In this document: one piece after another, positions 50,121 through 63,000 of the stretch
How the letters are laid out: every line of letters begins with the position of its first letter
How positions within the stretch are numbered: the first letter of the stretch is position 1
DNA from: Apis mellifera
Taxonomy: Eukaryota; Arthropoda; Insecta; Hymenoptera; Apidae
Direction of reading: 5' to 3'
DNA: 64,000 nucleotides
NCBI RefSeq assembly: GCF_003254395.2
Contig: NC_037646.1
Coordinates: forward strand, 1,922,001-1,986,000
Translations under genes and position numbers: made by a program
The notes under the pieces: generated by a model
What the model saw: the letters and a program-made list of their open reading frames with translations, nothing else
Told to the model about the DNA's origin: nothing
The model's database searches: none

Positions 50121-52120
50121 ATGTTGACAAGGATTGATTCTTTGTTGAATATTGTTTTAATCAGCAAATATTTTTAGTCATCAAATAAAATTTTGAGTTC
50201 TTTCGATTGATTTTCAATTTTTTCAAATCTAATACAATACAATAAAAAATTAAAAACAAATCAAAATTAAATAATAAAATTGAGAAAAATTATTAAACCA
50301 TAGAATTATTACAAAAATATATTTATTTACTTTTATATATTATGTATGTATCTCTATAATTGAGTATCTCTATAATAATATAATTGAAAAAAAGATGATT
50401 TTATATTGATATAAATAATAATATGAAAATATAAAATAAAATTTTTTCTTTTGTTTTTGCAAGCAAAAGCCAATTTCAAATATTCTTCGAGTTCTACATG
50501 TATGCGTTAATTACTTCTTGATTGAATTTCTATGTAAACCATATATCATTTATAAACAATGTGAATATGATCGATTCCTTATCAATATTGTATATTTCTT
50601 AAATTTATAATATATATATAATATATATAAATGAAAATACAATTTTTAAATTATTAATTTTTATTTTATTATTATTTTATTATTAATATAATTAGATTAC
50701 TATGATGGACTAATAGAAATTGTAGTCAAAACTAACTGATAATGAAACAATAAATTATGATTTTATAATTGCACACAACATTTTATTAATATATTATATA
50801 CAATAGACAATGATCTATATTTATTTGTGAATATTCAAAATGTTTAAAAGGTTTCAAAATTTTTCTTGAAAATGAAATGTCAAATGAAAACATATTTTCG
50901 ATTTATTTTTTCACATGTTTAGTCATTTCTTTCTTGATTGTATCAGATATAATTTGGACATTCAGTACATTATAATTATATAGTATTAATGTATAAACTA
51001 TTTTTGAAATTCTATAAATTAAAAAAAATATGAAAATTAATATGCAAAAATGTTCAAGACTTATTTATTAAGTTATAAGAGATTTAAGTTTGTTAGTTTA
51101 ATTAAGATAAAATAAAATGACAGAAAAACAAGGTTAAGATAATAAAGTATTTTAAGTAATTTCAATAAAGTAGTTAATCAATATGAAATTTAAAAAAATG
51201 ATAAAAAAGAGAGGATGGACTTTAAATTTAAACTTTTAGTTTTAAATATAGTTTCTTAGTTTTTGAGATATCAATAGAATTTTATTATATATTAAATACA
51301 TGTACTGATACTTAAATAGATGTTACTAATACATTGAATGCTATCTATTTAAATATTATTAATACCATAGTTTTTACTATACTATCAAATAATTAATGAC
51401 ATTTAATTATCTATCGATCTATAAAGTATCTATAAAGTATTTATAAAGTGTTTCATTTACAATCCTTCAAAAACATGATCACTCGTTCTCAAGAAATTAA
51501 ATGTATTTAATTTATAAAATGTTAAGGATGATCCTATGCAAGGAATTGAAAAAAATCAATTTGCAAACAAAAGCAGTAAACGACAATTACTATATTTTGA
51601 GCATGTTTCGATTAGAAACAATGTTATAATGGAAATATTCGAAGATTTTACGTAGGATATCTTATAGATATTAATATCAGCCATTATGTAATATATATTG
51701 GAAATTTTTTTTATTAATATCTCGGAAACTATTAACTATAAAATTATATATTTCATCTCTATTCTTTTTCATTTACTTTCAAATTTCATGTCGATCCTTT
51801 TTGAAACTTTATCCAAAAATAACTTTTTTAGTCTATTTCCATCTCGTTCCATCGAAAACAAATTATTCATAATAATATTAATAAATAAATCCTCATTTTT
51901 ATATATTAACTTTTATATTTGTTTTAATCTCTAGAATTTGTTAGATTCTCTAAAAATATCTTACAAATGGATTAACATTCCATGTAATTATAATATTTCC
52001 GCGATAAATTTTCTAATTATAATAATATAACAATAATAATCTTATAATATTATAATAATATAATAACAATGTATTTTTATAATTTTCTCGTTTAGTATAT
52101 TTCATTGTTCAGGATATACA
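50121..52120. other. AT-rich spacer, nothing recognised
   Basis: AT-rich on both strands. The frame at 51698-51934 is hydrophobic and Ile/Phe/Asn rich and is not supported as a gene. Confidence 0.5.
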
Positions 52121-52510
52121 ATCTGAAGGATATCCAATGGGACGTTCTCAATACCTATAACTATATCAGCTTAACTCATAATACTTCCTAGATTCTGGAC
52201 CAATTTGTACGTCTCCTGAATCCCGGACGGAGATGAGCATATAATTGGGTGGTCTAGATCGGGTATGGTATAGGATAGTACGAGTAAGAGGCCAGTAGGG
52301 CGAGCTAGAAGAGGCATGGTTCATCGATATCTATGATGTTAACCGAGCCGTGCTTCCCAGCTGATAGGCTGCATAATTACCCGAGGCGTGCGTTCAGCTT
52401 AACAGTCGCATCATCGTCTGATAAACACGTTATTACTGGACGATCCAACATGCATCGTTACGATGAAGCGAGAGGGAGCTACGTTTCCCTTGCAAATTAA
52501 TGACTATCTA
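52121..52510. promoter_or_regulatory. GC-richer island 9 with CATCGT-T-ACGATG palindrome
   Basis: Sharp island edges. It contains CAGCTG near 52359, TAATTACC and a perfect palindrome CATCGTTACGATG at 52453-52465. All frames carry stops. The mix of E-box-like and homeodomain-like words is compatible with an enhancer, which is inference. Confidence 0.35.
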
Positions 52511-53930
52511 TTAAAACATTACTTTCAGATGGGTTACTTTCAGGTTGCTTAAGAATAGATAATTTATTTAAATTTAACATTAAATAATATCACAAAAACC
52601 ATTAACCGGTTTTGGTTAATTTCCTTTTTAGAAGATATCTTGTTTTTTATTGACCTTAAACGTTCGAATAATTGATTATCTTATTGTATACGTATTCGTA
52701 GAAGATTCGTAGAAATGATAAGATTTAATTTATTCAAAGATCATTTTCGAAAGATCATCTTTAACTTCAGATTAAGAATGCAATGAAAAGAAAACTTATC
52801 AAAATTTTGAAATTCATGTATATGTATCTTTATGAGATAGTTTTTTTTTTAATGTAAAATATACCTAAAATGTAACTAAAAATTTAAAACTTACAATTAT
52901 ATAATAATATATAATGAATATTTTATTAAAAAAAATTTAAATTTATTGACAATTCTTTAAAAAGAAAAAACAAAAAATTAATAAGGATTCTTTTTGAATT
53001 ATTAGATTATTAAAAATTATTCAAAAATATGAAAATTTCAGTTTTCTATAAGAATTTTATATTTTTGTTTAAAAATTTTAAGATTTTTTAATAAAATATT
53101 AGTACATATTTGATATAAATTAATTATAATTATAATAATTAATTATGAATTTTAAATTATATACTTACTTATTTTATAATATAATTCTTGAATATATTTA
53201 TATTCAAAAATAAATGTCAAAAATAATGTTATTAAATATTATTTTGGGAATAAATTTCCAATCAAGAAATAATTATTTCTTCAAATAATTCTTCTGTTCT
53301 TCAATTTATTATTTTTTCAAGTATTATTACCCTCTTTAAGTAGCTAAATAAAATGACCATATAATTTATTATTAAAAAATAATTATTATAAATATTATTT
53401 GAAATAATTATTTTTATAAGATAAGATAAATCTTAAGATAAATTTTACACACTTATAAATCTTTTCCTTCCACTTTCTCTCTTTAATTACTTTGTTATAG
53501 ATGTAACAAATTTTTTACGAATTAAATGAATAATAACAGATTTTATATGAAATAAAAAAGATTAACATTGTTTATAATTTAATATTTATTGATCTTGTTC
53601 ATAACAATATTTCTTTATGAATGATAGTTTGTATTTTTTCTATAATTCGAAAGATATTGGAAAAATAAATTAAAATTATTATACATAAAGTTATAATATC
53701 TAAAAATTTACTTTAATATTACATCAAGTTTTTTCCTTTATATATATATATATATATATTACATTAGATAACATTAGATAAAAAAGAAAAATTAAGAGAT
53801 TTTATGATAAAGATATGATTTTATGATATGATTTTTTTCCCCAATTAAAATTTAATAACTCTTTGAAAGACGTAAAATAATTTTTTATGGAATTTTTCTA
53901 GTTGAAATTATTTTTTTTCTCCCCATATAA
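52511..53930. other. AT-rich spacer, nothing recognised
   Basis: Background composition with a short (TA)n at about 53740-53758. Confidence 0.5.
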
Positions 53931-54300
53931 TGAGAAAAATATAGCGACCAGTAAAAGTGAGTTTTCTTTTCGGCTCATCTCGTTTACCGAACTAGCTATA
54001 GAAACGTGACGATATTAAGGTATGGTGGATAACACGATAACGAATGGATAATCTCGTAGAGTGTGCTGGCTAAACAACGATTACATCCTCAACTTCTCAC
54101 CTTTTTCTTGCATTAAGAATGGGGCGCAACTATTTTCTTTGAAATTTAATAACGATAAGGGATCAAACTTAATTTCTTTTTTCATCGATTATTCTCGTGA
54201 ATTCTAAAAAAAAAAGAGGAAAAAAAAAAAGAATGATTGCTAGCAGCTAGAAAAAGTTTGAGAGAATATATAACCGATACGAAATCAATAGAAGCCCAAT
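53931..54300. promoter_or_regulatory. GC-richer island 10
   Basis: About 370 bases of moderately richer sequence, with GATAACACGATAACGAATGG near 54027. No open frame. Function unknown. Confidence 0.25.
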
Positions 54301-55239
54301 ATAAAACTGATACTGAAAAAGTTATCAAATCGATATGTCTACCAATTTTAGTTTTTTATGACTGTTATAACAAAACAATAGTTTCATGAAACGGTTTTCA
54401 AGATTTAAATTGATGCAATGGCTATTCTCGATTTTTCACTCCCAGTGACAGATACAGTGAATATAAAAAGTATTCTCATAGTAATTAATTTCAACAATAA
54501 CGTTGTAAAACTTTGTTTATTAATAAAATTTTACTTAATAAATAATTCTTTAATAACTTTATATATAATTTTATATAGTTTTATATAATAAATATAATTT
54601 ATACAATCATTTTTTCATTAAATATATAATAAAAATGTTATAATTTAAACATTTAAAATGATGTGTCATAAAATCGTGTTATAGAATTGTTTATAATTAT
54701 GAATTATAAAAATAATACAAAAAATAAAAAAGCTCAAAATTAATAATTTTATAATTTTTTCATTAATTAAAAACAATTTAATTAAAAAATAATTATAAAA
54801 ATTATAAAAAAATTTAAAAATAATTTGAATATTAGTAGATCCATTAATACTATACAACAATATTAAGTCAAATTTAATAAATAATATTAAGTCAAATTTA
54901 TCATTATAAAATATCTTATAAAAAATATTAAATTTGTAAAGTTAATGAAATTTTTTAATTATTTATTTATTTTAGTGATAATATACAACCATATGTAATT
55001 TTTAGATATATCTGTTTCTTCGAATTAATAATTTCGAAAAATGATGATAAATATGAAAATGTTATTTGCACATTTTTATATTCGTAAATATTCAGAGGAT
55101 CATTATGCTGAAAAAAAATATTATATAATATTTAATAACTTTTATTATTTAATATATTTAATATATCTAATAAATATAATTAAATATATGTAAAACAATA
55201 CAAATACAAATAATAATTTTTACTAAACATTATACAATA

Positions 55240-56060
55240 AACTGAAATTATTACTATCTCTTCCATAATACGATCAGATATAAATACAGCAGAATTTATC
55301 CTAATTCGTTGTCATATCAAGAAAATTAATGAATTAACATAAGCATAGGGTTGTTCTCATTCCATTGCCAAATCGGTAATAGAGATTGTGCGGTTGGAAT
55401 CGAAGCACGAAGGAGTTAAAGTTTCCCGCCACATGATTAAGGCGCGTTTATACCTCTGCTGGTTTTTTGAGTTGGCGTCAAGCCGAGGAATATCGAAACA
55501 AGAGAGAAGAAGTATTGTCTCGTACAATGAAGCGAGACAAGGAGATACAGCTGACGCGTAAAAGAGAAAGAGGTGAATGCATGACCAGAAGGAAACGTTC
55601 CGTTTCATATCATTACGCATATTTATAGGCGGCTTGCGAAACTGCTCGCTATCCTAGCACGATGTAGCCGTTGGGCCTCGGTAAATAACAGCTTTTGAGC
55701 TCGAACCCGCAACGCCAGTCGTCCCAGTTACCTTACGTTGTACGAATAACAAATAAATACATCAGCGAAAAGTAGTTGCAGCTAAGTTACGCGGCTTACC
55801 TAACCATAAATAAACAAAGTTGTGGCATTTATGGGTGCATACTTGTACGAACAACGTAGACCTATGTCTCACCCGATGCGTTCCCTCCTACATGTTCTTA
55901 CGGGAGGTGTACAAGCGACGACGCTTCTCCGAATCGTTTCTCTATAGGGAGCCCCTTCCACTATAGGGATTCCATCGTTGGAAGGGGGAATGCCAATGGG
56001 TTTCCGGAATATTTTGCACGGTCTCATGAAAACTTCAATAACAATAATGACAGAGATTCG
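55240..56060. promoter_or_regulatory. GC-richer island 11 with paired repeats and a stem-loop
   Basis: Holds a direct repeat TTGTACGAAYAAC at 55738-55750 and 55843-55855, a repeated CTATAGGGA near 55942 and 55961, and an inverted repeat CCCCTTCC (55952-55959)/GGAAGGGG (55980-55987). Two minus-strand frames cross it; one is discussed separately. The symmetry suggests protein-binding sites or a structured RNA. Confidence 0.3.
55357..55620 (-). CDS. Possible small secreted protein, unrecognised (weak)
   Basis: An 87-residue open frame starts at ATG 55620 with a second in-frame ATG four codons later. From the second Met the start MKRNVSFWSC is followed by a hydrophobic stretch (HLFLFYASAV) and SPCLA, which resembles a signal peptide with a cleavage site. 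A KR dibasic site follows in the sequence QRYKRALIMW. It ends at TGA-like stop context after DLAME. No homology is recognised, there is no splice evidence, and at this composition an 87-codon frame can arise by chance. The identity is therefore uncertain. Confidence 0.15.
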   Translation of the reverse strand: MRNDMKRNVSFWSCIHLFLFYASAVSPCLASLYETILLLSCFDIPRLDANSKNQQRYKRALIMWRETLTPSCFDSNRTISITDLAME

Positions 56061-57480
56061 AAATTGGGTCAAAAGTTTCGTTAGATCTAATTTTAATTTT
56101 GCATTGTAATTATTAATAAAGATTAACATTAGTATAGATTAACATTAGTATAGATTAGTATACTTTAATTATAATAAGTATAATATTAAAGTGAACATTA
56201 ATTGTTTTTTATTGATTAAATGAAGGTGAATATTTTTATTGTAATGTATTTTTATTTTAACTTCTTTTCTCGAGATTTTTATATAAGATGGTCTATACAA
56301 TTGTCTCTGGTTATAATTTAATATTATTAGTTACTAGTATTAGGAATTATAGGAAAATGTCAATGGAGAAAGATGAATGATTCAAATAGTATTAAACTTT
56401 AATAATAATATAATGATGGATTAGAATTGAGACTAAAGATTTTAAAGACTTTTTTCTTAAAATTTTTTAATAATGAATTAATCTTAATTTAACATTATTG
56501 TAAAAATTTTCTATTTTTATTCTAAAAATATGAATGGAGAAAATATTAATCATTTTCCTTTATATATCCTTATTTTATTTTTATTTTTTATTTTATTTTT
56601 TGATTAAATATCTATTAAAGAAAATCTATCTATTAACTTCTTTTCTTAAAATTTTTATATACAATAGTTTTTATATATGATGCAATGTTGTTAAATCATA
56701 ATTCTATTCCAGTTCTAGAGTTACAAAAAAATATGAAAGATGAAAGGGGAAGAGTTCAAACATAAAGAGAATTTATATTTTCTAATATTTTTTAATATTT
56801 ATAATGATAAATAAAGATTGTAACGACCTGTGTAAGAAAAAAATTATTAATTATATATATACTATTGTACTTATAAAAAAACAATTATAGTATTTTTTAA
56901 TTTTTTTTAAATATTTTTTTTACAATTGTAATAAACAATTATAATAAAGTTATGACAGAACAATTAAACTATTAGTCATACAACTACCCTTTGATTTTAT
57001 TTTTATTGAATTTTAATTTTAATTGAAATTGATTAAATGGAAAATTAAAATGAAAATTTTTATTTTGGATTGATTGAAATGGTTACATTCTGATATTATA
57101 ATTAGTTATGTTCTGATTTATCATTTATTTAAAAAAATATTTAAAATATTTGAAAAATTTTATTAATTTAAACACTAATAAAACAATGTAGTAATATAAA
57201 AATACATCATTTTTTATCAAAATTAAATCTTTATTTTGATATTAAAAAATTAATGTATTTAGATTTAGTTTTAATAAGCGACTTCTTTTTGAAATAATTC
57301 CTTAAATATAACAATAACGTTTGAAAGCAATGTGTAAATGTATCCAGATAAAGTTAAATATACGTTAAATATTACAATATTAAATATACGTAGAATAATA
57401 CATGATTATATATTTAAAATTATATAATGTACATATTGAAATATATGAATTTACACGCTCATAATACATAAAATAAGGAT
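56061..57480. other. AT-rich spacer, nothing recognised
   Basis: Background composition without supported genes; a few repeats of AACATTAGTATAGATT at about 56124-56160. Confidence 0.5.
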
Positions 57481-58110
57481 AGTCATAACATATCCGTTGA
57501 GAAAGTATAGTAAGAAAGTGTACTATATTACCGCATTAAAGTATGACACCTATACTTCGTAAGTAGCTATGAGTTGCAAGAAGAACCGTTTGGGATAAAA
57601 TATGAAAATTTTCGAATATTATGATCGTAATGGAGTTTGTTAAAATTCCATGATCAATTTGTTTTAATTTCGATGATCACCTATAAAAATCGAAAAAGTT
57701 AAATTCCAAATTTGCCATAAAATTTGCCATAAAAATTCCCACGGTAGGTCGAAACACTTCCCTCTTTCGGCTGTGAACAAATAGAATAGAATAGAACTTA
57801 CTTCGGACAAGAGGGGGGAATGCAGCAAGGCCGGAAGTTCGGCAAGCAAGTTGCCGAACGAATATATACAACCGTGGCCAACTAAATGAAGCGACTTAAG
57901 TGAAAAGTTTGTTCGTATTTGGAGAAAATACTGCAGTGTTTACGTATTGAAAATACCTACAAAACTCGTTGCCGCAGGTAGAAAATTGGCGACGCTAGTT
58001 CGAAGCGAACAGCTCATGTTAGAATTTGCATCCTTTATTCTGTAGAATACGAAATGATCAAGATGTACCGGTAGAGAGAGTTCTATGCAATCATGGCTGG
58101 TAATTCTAAC
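57481..58110. promoter_or_regulatory. GC-richer island 12 with a perfect 9-bp stem-loop
   Basis: Contains GTTCGGCAA (57837-57845), a 5-base loop, and TTGCCGAAC (57851-57859), a perfect stem. A minus-strand frame (57677-57871) passes a donor-like CGAA|gtaagt, but no acceptor-bounded exon can be drawn, so coding is not claimed. Confidence 0.3.
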
Positions 58111-58840
58111 GAAATATATTTTTAAGAATTATGTATGTAAGTAAATAAATATAAATACACATGTGTGATATATTAAATAATGGAAAGATTAGTTTTAAAA
58201 AAAACGTATCTAATTTTTCAGATATATAAGATAGATTCTGTGAAATTTTGAGATTGTGGTTCTTAAAAGTTTTTTAAGATTTAATGTTTTTTTTAAATAA
58301 TATGATATTTTAAAATGAATATATAAGATAATATATGAATATATATATATATATATATATTTTTCCTTTTATATTCAAAGTAACATGAAAAATCAATTTA
58401 TAAAAAATAAATTTATGAAATATCTTAAAGACTATTAAATTTTCTTTTTTTTTATATTCAAAATTAATTTTTTATATTCATAATTAATTAGGAAATAATT
58501 TTTTTTAACTTCTACAAAAAAAAACAAAAGAAAATAATTTTCAATTTAAAAAAATACAATTGCATTTTACAATATATCAAACAATTTTGCTCTATCATTT
58601 TGTTCATTTATTTTCATTTATTTCATTTATCTCATCATAAAATTATAGTTTTCCAAATATTTCTTTTAATGTTTTATTTTAAATTTTATTAAATTTAAAA
58701 ATATTTATAAATAGAAATATTTGTGTAAAAAATAATGACAATTCGAATATTTTTAATAAAATGATTGTAAATGATTATAATATCAATGCTATTAAGTATA
58801 TAATTTAAACATTATATGAGAATTGACAGATTGGAAAATC
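58111..58840. other. AT-rich spacer, nothing recognised
   Basis: Background composition; short (TA)n at about 58337-58362. Confidence 0.5.
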
Positions 58841-59080
58841 CTATTATATGACTGCAATCGTAGTAGCGATAATGAGACTGCAGCCGTCGCATTATAGTTT
58901 ACAGTACACTAAACTAACGTATCTCTTCCTTGTTTTATGAGGTGTATATACCTTACGATAAGACTTTGTTCAGGTCGTTCTCGCGAAAAGCAAGATTCAC
59001 GATTTACTGGCTAGGAAAGGAGGGCGTAGAACTTAGAACTTGGATGCGATTAATTTAACTGACGAATACGATTGTTTGAA
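58841..59080. promoter_or_regulatory. Small GC-richer island 13
   Basis: About 240 bases with CTGCAGCCGTCGC and CGTTCTCGCGAAAAGC words; no open frame. It is another member of the island series. Confidence 0.2.
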
Positions 59081-60340
59081 AGTTCATTGCGTTTATACAT
59101 TGTAATTCATTGATTATAGTGTAAAACATAGTTTGAATAAAGAGATTGTTAGTAATTATGATAATGTCAATCGATCAATCGAAACCAAAATGATTTATTT
59201 ATAATTTGCATGTTAGAAAACAAAACCGAAAAATGAAATAAATTTTAAGTTAAGTTAAAAATCTAATAAATATCGTAAACAAAATCTATTTATTTATTTG
59301 TGTATAATTAATAATAAAGAATTATTTTTGAAAATTATGCTTTTTGCTAATTTGTTTTTTGTATAATGAAAATAAAAATCAATTCTTTTTTTTATAATTT
59401 ACAACATGAATTAATAATATTTTTAATTTATAAATATAATTATTATATTTTATGTCTTTATATTTTAGACTTTATAATAATTCGTATCAATAGAAATGAT
59501 CTTGAAATATGAAATTAATAAATAAAAAATTTTTTACGGATTAAATTTTATGTTACACGTATATCGATAAAAAAAATTTTGTAAAAACATCGATTCATTA
59601 AGTAAATTTATAAATACTTTATAAATGTTTTTCAAATTTTTAATTTAAACATTCATGTATTTTGTCTTTATCTATATTAAAAAAGCAACTTGTAATACAA
59701 ATATAATAAAATGAATTTCAATAATGAAAAAATTTATATGTTGTCAGTTTTCGTTTTAATAAAAGGAACATAAAACTATAATTTTACTATATAAGAATAA
59801 AAAAAAAATCACATCAAATAATTTTTATTAAGAAAACATTCTTGTTTATTGATTCTATATTTCTAAAATATATTTCAATGTCACTTCAAGATCACGGTAT
59901 AGAAAGTTAAATTTGTAAATTTGTAAATAATATGATGAATTCATAAAATTTAAAAACAGATAGTGTTATTTAAAAAAAATTAACTTTCATATTTTATCGA
60001 AAATTTTATTTCAATACATAATTTAAAAATTGATTAATTAATTTTTATTCAAAATGATCTTTTTTAGATTATCATAAATACTTAAAAAATTGTAAGAAAT
60101 AATTTGTACATACGTTAATTTCTTCAAGGACACTATATCTTTTCACTGACATCAAAGACACCGTTACAATATTTAAAAGCAATGATTAATTTAAATAAAA
60201 TAATAATAATATTACTAGTGTTTCGAATTTTTTTATTTTTTATCATTAAAAGATTCTGTAATTTTAACTTTCAACAAATTTTAATTTTTTTTTTTTTATT
60301 TAAAATAATTTAAAAAAAAAAATAGAAGTACACATATATG
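59081..60340. other. AT-rich spacer, nothing recognised
   Basis: Background composition on both strands. Confidence 0.5.
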
Positions 60341-61250
60341 TCAGTGTCTACAAAGAGATGAGAAAATAACGTGAATAACCTGTTGTTATTCTCGGCACGC
60401 GTCTCGAATCAACGGAAAAATTATTAACGAAGGCCACGATACACAGCGAAAGCTTCTGGCAAAAGAAAACAATCGTTAGCGGCAAGGGGCCACGCTTTAT
60501 GACCGCAACTCGTTTATCAGAATCGAATAACCACGCAGACATTTCTCTTGTTCGAACTCTGGCACGTATGAATATAACATTCGTTTACTCTATCGGTAAT
60601 CTAGCAATACTGGGGGAATTTCTCGAAACGAGCAACGTCGTGCGGCTAATATTGGGTGTCTGGTAACTAGAAAATGGGGCATAGATCAGGTTGGCTGTAG
60701 CGGCAATTCAAAGACAGAATGTCGCGGCTATTGCGTTTTTACATCGCGTGGACCAGTATTCCCTTGTAGTTTCACTATACACCCGTTGCACGATAAACAC
60801 ACACATATGTATATAATACAGAGGCATATGTATATGTACTTTCTTTTCCCTGTGTTTCTTCGTTTTTGCCCGATATAAATCAACTCCACCGCCACCGTAA
60901 ACTTTATTTGAAAGTACCGGACTGAAGATTTAAAGCTGTAGACAAAAATAATCCAGAGATGAAGAAGGATAGAAAACGGCATGTGAAACGGATGTGGAAT
61001 GAGGATGGAGGGGGTGGAGAAGAGAAAGAAAGAGAGAGAGAGAGATGGAACGAAAGAATGAGAGTTTTCCCACGTAGATGGGATAGGAAGTAAAGTCGAT
61101 AAGATGTATTGGTCCGTGAACAACATTGGTTGCAGGGCTAACACTTCTTTACGTCCAGCAAAGAGTCGAAATTGCTATACCTACTGTTACACTGTTACAC
61201 TTCGTAAACGAAAGTGAAAAAAAAGTTTTTTGTTTCTAAACGTGCCGTTC
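60341..61250. promoter_or_regulatory. GC-richer island 14 with GAGA tract
   Basis: A 0.9 kb island with a GA-repeat (about 61017-61047) and a CA/TA-rich stretch (about 60797-60840). The 138-codon minus-strand frame (60728-61144) is Ser/Ile/Phe/Tyr rich, built from those simple tracts, and is not supported as coding. GAGA repeats are typical of insect promoters and boundary elements; a role here is inferred. Confidence 0.3.
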
Positions 61251-62021
61251 CATGATAATTCTTGCCTATATTTTTTTTCTTCTTTTATATTTTTTACATT
61301 ATATATACGGAAACATTGAAAGAATGAAAAGCATATTGATTGTTAATAAAATAGAAATAGAAATGAATACGAGTTTGTTCGAGATAATGTTAAATTATAA
61401 TTGAATTAAATTATTAAATATTTCGAAAAGAGGATATACAACAATAATTTATTTTGCAATTAACTTTCGTGATATTGCTTTTAACAATTTGAAAATTTAT
61501 TATTGTATTTTTAAAAATTTTCAAATCTAAATATCTATTCAAAATGTGTTAAAAAAATAATAAATACAGCAAAATTTCATTATTTGAAATTTTAAGGAGG
61601 AAATCTTAATTTTTGAAATATAAGGGAAGAAATATTATGTTCGAATTATAAAAATTTTTGAATAATTAAGTAGATTTGAATAGTAATTAAGAATAAAAAC
61701 AAAATAATTTGGTATTCAACAGAGATTTTGTACAAGAATATTCATTAAATATCAAAATTTGTTCTTTTATAAATTCTTTTTCAAACACTTGATAATATTA
61801 GAGAAAAGAATAAAAATATTTATGCATTAATTATTTATAAAAGATTTATTAAATGTTTGAAAATCATTTTAAAAGTAAAAATATTATTCTGATGTTTTTC
61901 ATGTTCAATTTCAATTTCTTTTTTCCTTAAAACAATTTGTTCGTTATAATCCTTTAATTATATCTTTATTGCTATATTTACTGTTACATTGTTTCTCCAT
62001 AAACGAAAGTGAAAAGAAATT
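61171..62021. repeat. Spaced direct repeat around ACTGTTACA...AAACGAAAGTGAAAA
   Basis: About 61171-61225 and 61975-62021 share TACTGTTACA, then a short variable stretch, then TAAACGAAAGTGAAAA. The copies lie about 800 bases apart in the same orientation. They may be a duplication or flanks of an old insertion. Confidence 0.5.
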
Positions 62022-62629
62022 TAAAAAAAAAAAAATTTATTCAAATAAATATTATTTATTATTCATTTAATAAAACTTTTCTTTATAATAAAAAATCAAT
62101 ATTATCTTCTATTTAAAAAAGTGTTAAAGAATTTCTTTTCTCATCCGTCTCAAAAAAATTTATTGCACATTAAAAGATTAATCTCCTCTATACCATTTAA
62201 TTGCAGCAAAAATGAAATCGATATCTTCATTAAATTCTGAGAAAAGTTTATATTCGATACATTCTGTATAATTTATATTTTGTGATCTCAAAAGAAATAA
62301 AAAGTCAATAAGATAAAAGAATTCAAAAAAATTAATTCATATATACGAAAATATACAGAAATCTTTGAAAGAGTTAGTCATCTTAGATCATTAATAGAAA
62401 TTCAATTTACTTTATAGAATTCAAATTTTAGAAATAAAATAGTATATCTAAATATGCGAATGATTCGAATAAAAATAAATTTAAATTTTAATAGAGATAA
62501 AGAATTTTGAATTTTATAATTGAGATCAAGCAGAATATTTAATATATATCTATGATATAATTTTTTTTTCATTTTTTTAAGTTCTAAATAAAGTATTTTC
62601 TAATTATTACAAGAGATAGTCTGTATATG

Positions 62630-63000
62630 TATATCAAGTCAATGTAGTGGTCAATACATGATACATTTATATGTTAATGACATCAGAGAATATGATGTAA
62701 ATGTGCTTACAGGATTTTGGGGCTCCCTTTAAATGAGAACGATGTATACACCATAGTAGTCCTTTTATTGTGTATATAGGATGGTTTAACTAAATTACTT
62801 TCCACATAACCACTAGAGCGATATGACACGACCACATAGTTCACAGATCAAAGGTTCCTATTGAACATTTTCCGCAGGCTGCGGCTAATTTTTGTCACGT
62901 AAACTAATTTCGTATCAATCGATGAAATTGTTAATTTCAATACACTTTTTGGCTCGTACAATTAATATCGCGATGGTATTCCTCTTTTCAGATACATTCA
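62630..63000. promoter_or_regulatory. GC-richer island 15
   Basis: Contains GCAGGCTGCGGC near 62874 and several CG words; stops occur in all frames. It ends with a pyrimidine-rich TTCCTCTTTTCAG at 62980-62992, which would make a good plus-strand splice acceptor, but the sequence after it has no sustained open frame. Confidence 0.25.

Noticed and set aside
55684..55730. CTCGAACCCGCAACG resembling a tRNA T-arm
   Set aside because: No matching acceptor stem, D-arm or anticodon arm could be drawn on either strand.
57677..57871. Minus-strand frame ending near a CGAA|gtaagt donor
   Set aside because: No start with context or acceptor could be placed; the donor alone does not define an exon.
60728..61144. 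138-codon minus-strand frame
   Set aside because: Made of CT-, CA- and TA-rich simple sequence; composition is not protein-like.
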